From Gallaecimonas mangrovi (GTDB lineage: Bacteria; Pseudomonadota; Gammaproteobacteria; Enterobacterales; Gallaecimonadaceae), in the NCBI RefSeq assembly GCF_003367375.1, contig NZ_CP031416.1:3665501-3729500 (forward strand): 64,000 nt of DNA. Direction: 5' to 3'. This document shows positions 60,752-64,000 of this stretch, one piece after another. The notes beneath the pieces are model-generated. The model was not told where the DNA came from. It saw nothing but the letters and a program-made list of their open reading frames with translations, and searched no databases. Made by a program: the position numbers and the translations under genes. The first letter of the stretch is position 1; each line of letters opens with the position of its first letter.

Positions 60752-63700
60752 TTGTTGGCGTTGCTGCCTATTATGCAGCCGCAGGTGTTGTTACGACAGC
60801 AGCGGCTATCGCCATCGGCATTGGTGCCGCCGCACTTACCTATGCCGCCACGCCTGACGTGTCCGGCATGAGCTATTCCAACGCGGCGAGTAGCCAGCAG
60901 CAAATGATCCGTAGCCCCAACGAACCAAGGCGCTATGTTTATGGGCGGGCGATGGTGTCGGGGCCGATGGTTTTTGCCAGTGAATCGGGCTCCGACAATA
61001 AATACCTGCACTTGGTGGTACCCGTTGCAACGCACCGCTGTGATGCAATAGAGGCCGTTTACTTTGATGATGAGGTGGCCTGGAGTAGTGATGGCGGTAT
61101 GGCCAGTGACTACGCAAGCAAGGCCCGGGTCAAAGTGCATTTGGGGGACCAAACCGCCGCCGACGCAGATTTGGTTGCCGAATGTAGTGAATGGACCAGC
61201 GATCATGTCGGGTACTCGGTGGCGTACTTTTACGTGCGCTTAGAGTTCGATACAACGGTGTTCCCAAATGGTGTGCCCAACATCAAGGCGCTGGTGCGCG
61301 GCAAGCCTATTTATGACCCGCGTTTGGATACCACTGTAGGGGGAAGTGGCAGTCATCGCTGGGATGATGAAAGCACCTGGCAATGGACAAATAACTGGGG
61401 GCTTTGTGTGCTGGACTTTACCCGGTTTAGCTCTGGTGTTGGTGCCACCCAAGATGAGATTGACCTCGACAGTTTTGCGTCAGCAGCGAACGATTCCGAC
61501 CAAACAGTTGCAGCTGATGACGATACCACGGAGCCACGCTTTACCTGCAACGGTACCTGGCAAGCTGACCAGACCCCCAGCACGATACTGGAACAGATGC
61601 TCACCGCTGCCCTTGGTACCCATGTGTACGTGTATGGCCAATACCGGCTGTATGCTGGTGTCTACCAGGGGCCGCCGGTTATTACACTCACCGAGGACGA
61701 TGCCGCCGGGCAAATTACCGTGCGCCCGTACACCCCGCGCAGTGAACTATGCAATGCCGTCAGCGGCACCTTTATTGACCCTGGCCAGGCTTATCAATCA
61801 ACAGACTTTCCGCCCGTTGAGTCAGCAGAACTGCAAGCCGAGGATAACGGCGAGTACATCAGTGATGACCTTGATTTACCCTTTACTAACTCAGTGTGGA
61901 CGGCGCAGCGCCTGGCCAAGCTCTACCTGCTGCTTAAACGCAGTGGGTTACAAATAACATTTCCAATAAAAATGATCGGCTTGAGTGTCAGCGTAGGCCG
62001 CATTGTTACCATCGATTTGCCCAGCCTAAACCTGTCTGGTGTTTTCAGAGTGGATGATTGGTCTTTTGAAATGGGCAAGCCTGTGCAGTTGGTGCTGAGC
62101 TACCACACAGCAGAACTTTTCGAGAATGCGGACACGGGCGGAACCCCCTTGGTACCGGCAAACCCGGTAAATTATCCTGATGCCAGCGTGGTTCCCGCAC
62201 CCAGTGGCGTAGCATTTACTGCCTATGAAGCAGACGATAGCTTGCTAGGGCAACTGACGTGGAACGCCCCTGGCGGCTCTAGCTCATACCGTTACCGTGT
62301 GGAGATCAGTAGTGGGGATTTTCTGGCATATCAGGCTAACCCCAGCGGCACTGTATTACCGCTGCCCCGCTTAGATGCAGGTACCTACAGTGTTCAGGTG
62401 TGGGCCATAAACTTATTTGGCAATAAATCTAATAACCCCGCAGAAATAGAGCTGGCCGTCGATACTGCCCCTGCGGTGACCGGCATTGAAACCATTGCCA
62501 GTTTATTTGAGCTGGCGATATACCCACGAACGGCAGTTGCTACTGCAACCAGCACCGTGTTTGAAATTATGGGGGGCTCTACCGATGACCGTGCCCAAGC
62601 CACAGCGCTAGGAACAGGTAAAACGGTTGTATGGCCAGGGCTTCGCTCTAATACAACGTATTACTTGTGGGCACGCACTGTTAACGACTACGGGATCAGT
62701 GCGTGGTATGGCCCTGTTGCAGCTGCTACATCAGCAGACTCAGCCGCGCTGGCCGAATCACTCGAAGGCCAAATTGGTAAGACGCAGCTGGCCCAAGAGC
62801 TATTGGCTGAGGTTGAGAAGATCCCGTTACTTGAAGGCCAAATTGGTGAGTTGGTTGGTGCGCCGGATTGGGATCCTGAGGCTGCTTACACTACAGGTGA
62901 GTATGTGAAGGAAGACGGCGTGCTTTATCAAGCCACGCAAGATGTACCGGAAGGCACAGCCGTGACTAACACCACCTATTGGAAAAATTTAGGTGCGTAC
63001 GAGTCGGTCACTGAGCAGTTACAAGCGATTGCTGTACAGCTTAGCGATGTCAGCAACACCGTTGATACTGTAGAAGGCCAGATGACAGCAACGGCCAGCC
63101 GTACCGATACCCTGGTATCAATGTCGAGAGACAGCAGTGATGAAGGACGCCTAAGTGACGTACTGGCGGCCTGGAGCGCCAAAAGTGCTATTCGCAACGA
63201 ACAGGTCACCCGAACAACAGAAAAAGAGGCCTTTGCTCAGCAGGTCAGCCAAGTACAAGCGGAAATGGCTGATAACAGTGCAGTGGTACAAGAAACCAGT
63301 GAGGCAACTGCCAGCCTAGAAAGTGGCCTAAATGCCATGTGGAAAGTGAGTCTGGGGGTTACCAGTGACGGGGTGTATTACGGTGGTGGTTTCGGTGCCG
63401 GAATAGAAAACACTGGCGCAGGATTCCAGAGCTATTTTGCGGTGCTGGCCAGCAATTTTTATGTGCTTAATCAGGTAAGTGGGACAACGACACTCAAGGC
63501 ACCTTTTGTTGTTAAAGATGGCACAACGTTCATCAATAGCGCAGTTATTGATCAGGCTGACATTATCAACCTAATCATCACCGGTGTTTTGAAATCAGGA
63601 AATTATGTGGCGGGGCAACAAGGCATCAAAATTGACTTTGTAAACAGCACTATGGATATAAACGGTAGTAAGCCTGGTGTAGGTAGAGTCAACATTAGTG

Positions 63701-63780
63701 TTTCTGACGATGACCTGGTTGGTATGCAGGTATTCGATGCTAATGGTGTGCGCCGCGCCCGATTTGGTATCTGGAGTTGA
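60739..63780 (+). CDS. Tail tip / host specificity protein (lambda J-like)
   Basis: 1013 residues from ATG 60739, chosen over 60727 because GGAGG stands 6 bp upstream. The N-terminal membrane-like helix and MIRSPNEPRRYVYGRAMVSG segment are typical of B3-type tail proteins. Two fibronectin-III-like domains follow (about 490-660), then helical regions and a C-terminal domain with a SGTTTLKAPFVVKDGTTFIN motif. It forms the tail tip that binds the host receptor. Confidence 0.87.
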   Translation: MPPVIVGVAAYYAAAGVVTTAAAIAIGIGAAALTYAATPDVSGMSYSNAASSQQQMIRSPNEPRRYVYGRAMVSGPMVFASESGSDNKYLHLVVPVATHRCDAIEAVYFDDEVAWSSDGGMASDYASKARVKVHLGDQTAADADLVAECSEWTSDHVGYSVAYFYVRLEFDTTVFPNGVPNIKALVRGKPIYDPRLDTTVGGSGSHRWDDESTWQWTNNWGLCVLDFTRFSSGVGATQDEIDLDSFASAANDSDQTVAADDDTTEPRFTCNGTWQADQTPSTILEQMLTAALGTHVYVYGQYRLYAGVYQGPPVITLTEDDAAGQITVRPYTPRSELCNAVSGTFIDPGQAYQSTDFPPVESAELQAEDNGEYISDDLDLPFTNSVWTAQRLAKLYLLLKRSGLQITFPIKMIGLSVSVGRIVTIDLPSLNLSGVFRVDDWSFEMGKPVQLVLSYHTAELFENADTGGTPLVPANPVNYPDASVVPAPSGVAFTAYEADDSLLGQLTWNAPGGSSSYRYRVEISSGDFLAYQANPSGTVLPLPRLDAGTYSVQVWAINLFGNKSNNPAEIELAVDTAPAVTGIETIASLFELAIYPRTAVATATSTVFEIMGGSTDDRAQATALGTGKTVVWPGLRSNTTYYLWARTVNDYGISAWYGPVAAATSADSAALAESLEGQIGKTQLAQELLAEVEKIPLLEGQIGELVGAPDWDPEAAYTTGEYVKEDGVLYQATQDVPEGTAVTNTTYWKNLGAYESVTEQLQAIAVQLSDVSNTVDTVEGQMTATASRTDTLVSMSRDSSDEGRLSDVLAAWSAKSAIRNEQVTRTTEKEAFAQQVSQVQAEMADNSAVVQETSEATASLESGLNAMWKVSLGVTSDGVYYGGGFGAGIENTGAGFQSYFAVLASNFYVLNQVSGTTTLKAPFVVKDGTTFINSAVIDQADIINLIITGVLKSGNYVAGQQGIKIDFVNSTMDINGSKPGVGRVNISVSDDDLVGMQVFDANGVRRARFGIWS

Positions 63781-63781
63781 T

Positions 63782-64000
63782 ATGGCTATTGGCATGCAGG
63801 CCTGGGACGCCAATGGAAATCTCATATTCGATCTGACATCTAGGGTGGGCAGGATCTTAGGGACGGTTAGTAATGCCGCATCATCAGGCACTATTACTAA
63901 CGCCCAGTTTTCAACTGGAACGCCTTTTTGCATCCCTATATGCAATTACAGCAGCGGCTGGTCGGCGAATAATTTGGGGTCTACAACTGCAATGCCGCTG
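63782..64000 (+). CDS. Tail-associated protein, 5' part
   Basis: 73 codons to the window edge, starting one base after the J-like stop. MAIGMQAWDANGNLIFDLTS recalls the small tip/fibre proteins that follow J in this phage group. The rest is outside the window. Confidence 0.65.
   Translation, partial: MAIGMQAWDANGNLIFDLTSRVGRILGTVSNAASSGTITNAQFSTGTPFCIPICNYSSGWSANNLGSTTAMPL

Larger units (their letters stand above)
32023..64000 (+). mobile_element. Mu-like transposable siphophage prophage (right end outside the window)
   Basis: It starts at a TGTATAGG terminus inside the DMT gene and runs to the window end. The order is repressor (-), ner, transposase A, B, early genes, mor, lysis, gp25-gp28-like packaging, portal, head, protease/scaffold, major head protein, gp35-gp37-like proteins, then a lambda-like tail: tube, G/GT-type frameshifted chaperone, tape measure, tip proteins and J. 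No contractile sheath gene is present, so it resembles D3112/B3 rather than Mu. The genes that can be seen are all open, so it may be functional. Confidence 0.9.

Noticed and set aside
32023-64000. Classification as a Mu-like myophage
   Set aside because: No sheath, baseplate spike or gp45-48-like genes are visible; tube, frameshifted chaperone, tape measure and J-like protein indicate a flexible tail.
1-64000. CRISPR arrays, rRNA or tRNA genes
   Set aside because: I saw no regularly spaced repeats and no tRNA-like cloverleaf or rRNA sequence; the satellite uses fis, not a tRNA gene, as attachment site.

Overview
The window looks like a chromosomal segment of a moderately GC-rich marine-type gammaproteobacterium. 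The supporting host genes are dusB-fis, prmA, aroQ-accB-accC and zapB. An Alteromonadales-like genus such as Gallaecimonas is my guess; it rests on gene content, not on a database match.

Host core, left part. Positions 1-2890 hold a leftward operon for a periplasmic molybdenum hydroxylase (IorA/IorB type) followed by the first codons of a membrane-anchored protein, probably a cytochrome c. The fis gene (8107-8403) is followed on its 3' side by a 4.87-kb integrative element (about 3176-8130). It is bounded by an 84-bp near-perfect duplication of the fis 3' end and terminator, and it encodes a tyrosine integrase, an AlpA-type regulator, a HUH-type replication protein and three unknown proteins. 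This fits the small fis-linked phage satellites called PICMIs in Vibrionaceae. Then come dusB, prmA, a YdcH-like gene, two small membrane proteins, an IS4-family insertion sequence (11854-13272) that sits exactly in the loop of a bidirectional terminator, an OPT transporter, accC, accB, aroQ, a TIM-barrel isomerase and zapB.

Cellulose operon, 19543-30671. Six tightly coupled genes (bcsP/R-like, bcsQ, a fused bcsA-bcsB, bcsC, bcsD, bcsZ) follow a 580-bp leader. The AB fusion plus bcsD recalls acetic-acid bacteria, while bcsQ and the BcsR-like protein recall enterobacterial operons. BcsC carries an unusual acidic, coiled-coil-like insertion of about 150 residues.

Mu-like prophage, 32023 to beyond the window end. 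It interrupts an EamA/DMT transporter gene next to a LysR gene. The order is: left end, c repressor, ner, transposase A, target-DNA activator B, a string of small early genes including gemA-like and mor, lysis/packaging genes, terminase, portal, head genes, protease/scaffold, major head protein, then a lambda-like non-contractile tail module (tube, frameshifted chaperone pair, tape measure, tip proteins, J-like protein). It therefore resembles the transposable siphophages D3112/B3, not Mu itself. Three insertions look like morons: a lipoprotein after mor, a reverse-strand 83-codon gene before gpG, and a three-gene membrane-associated cassette before the protease. A 23-bp motif repeated only upstream of the lysis gene and upstream of the protease gene marks the probable activator-dependent late promoters. 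All functional statements are from reading the sequence; no searches were run.
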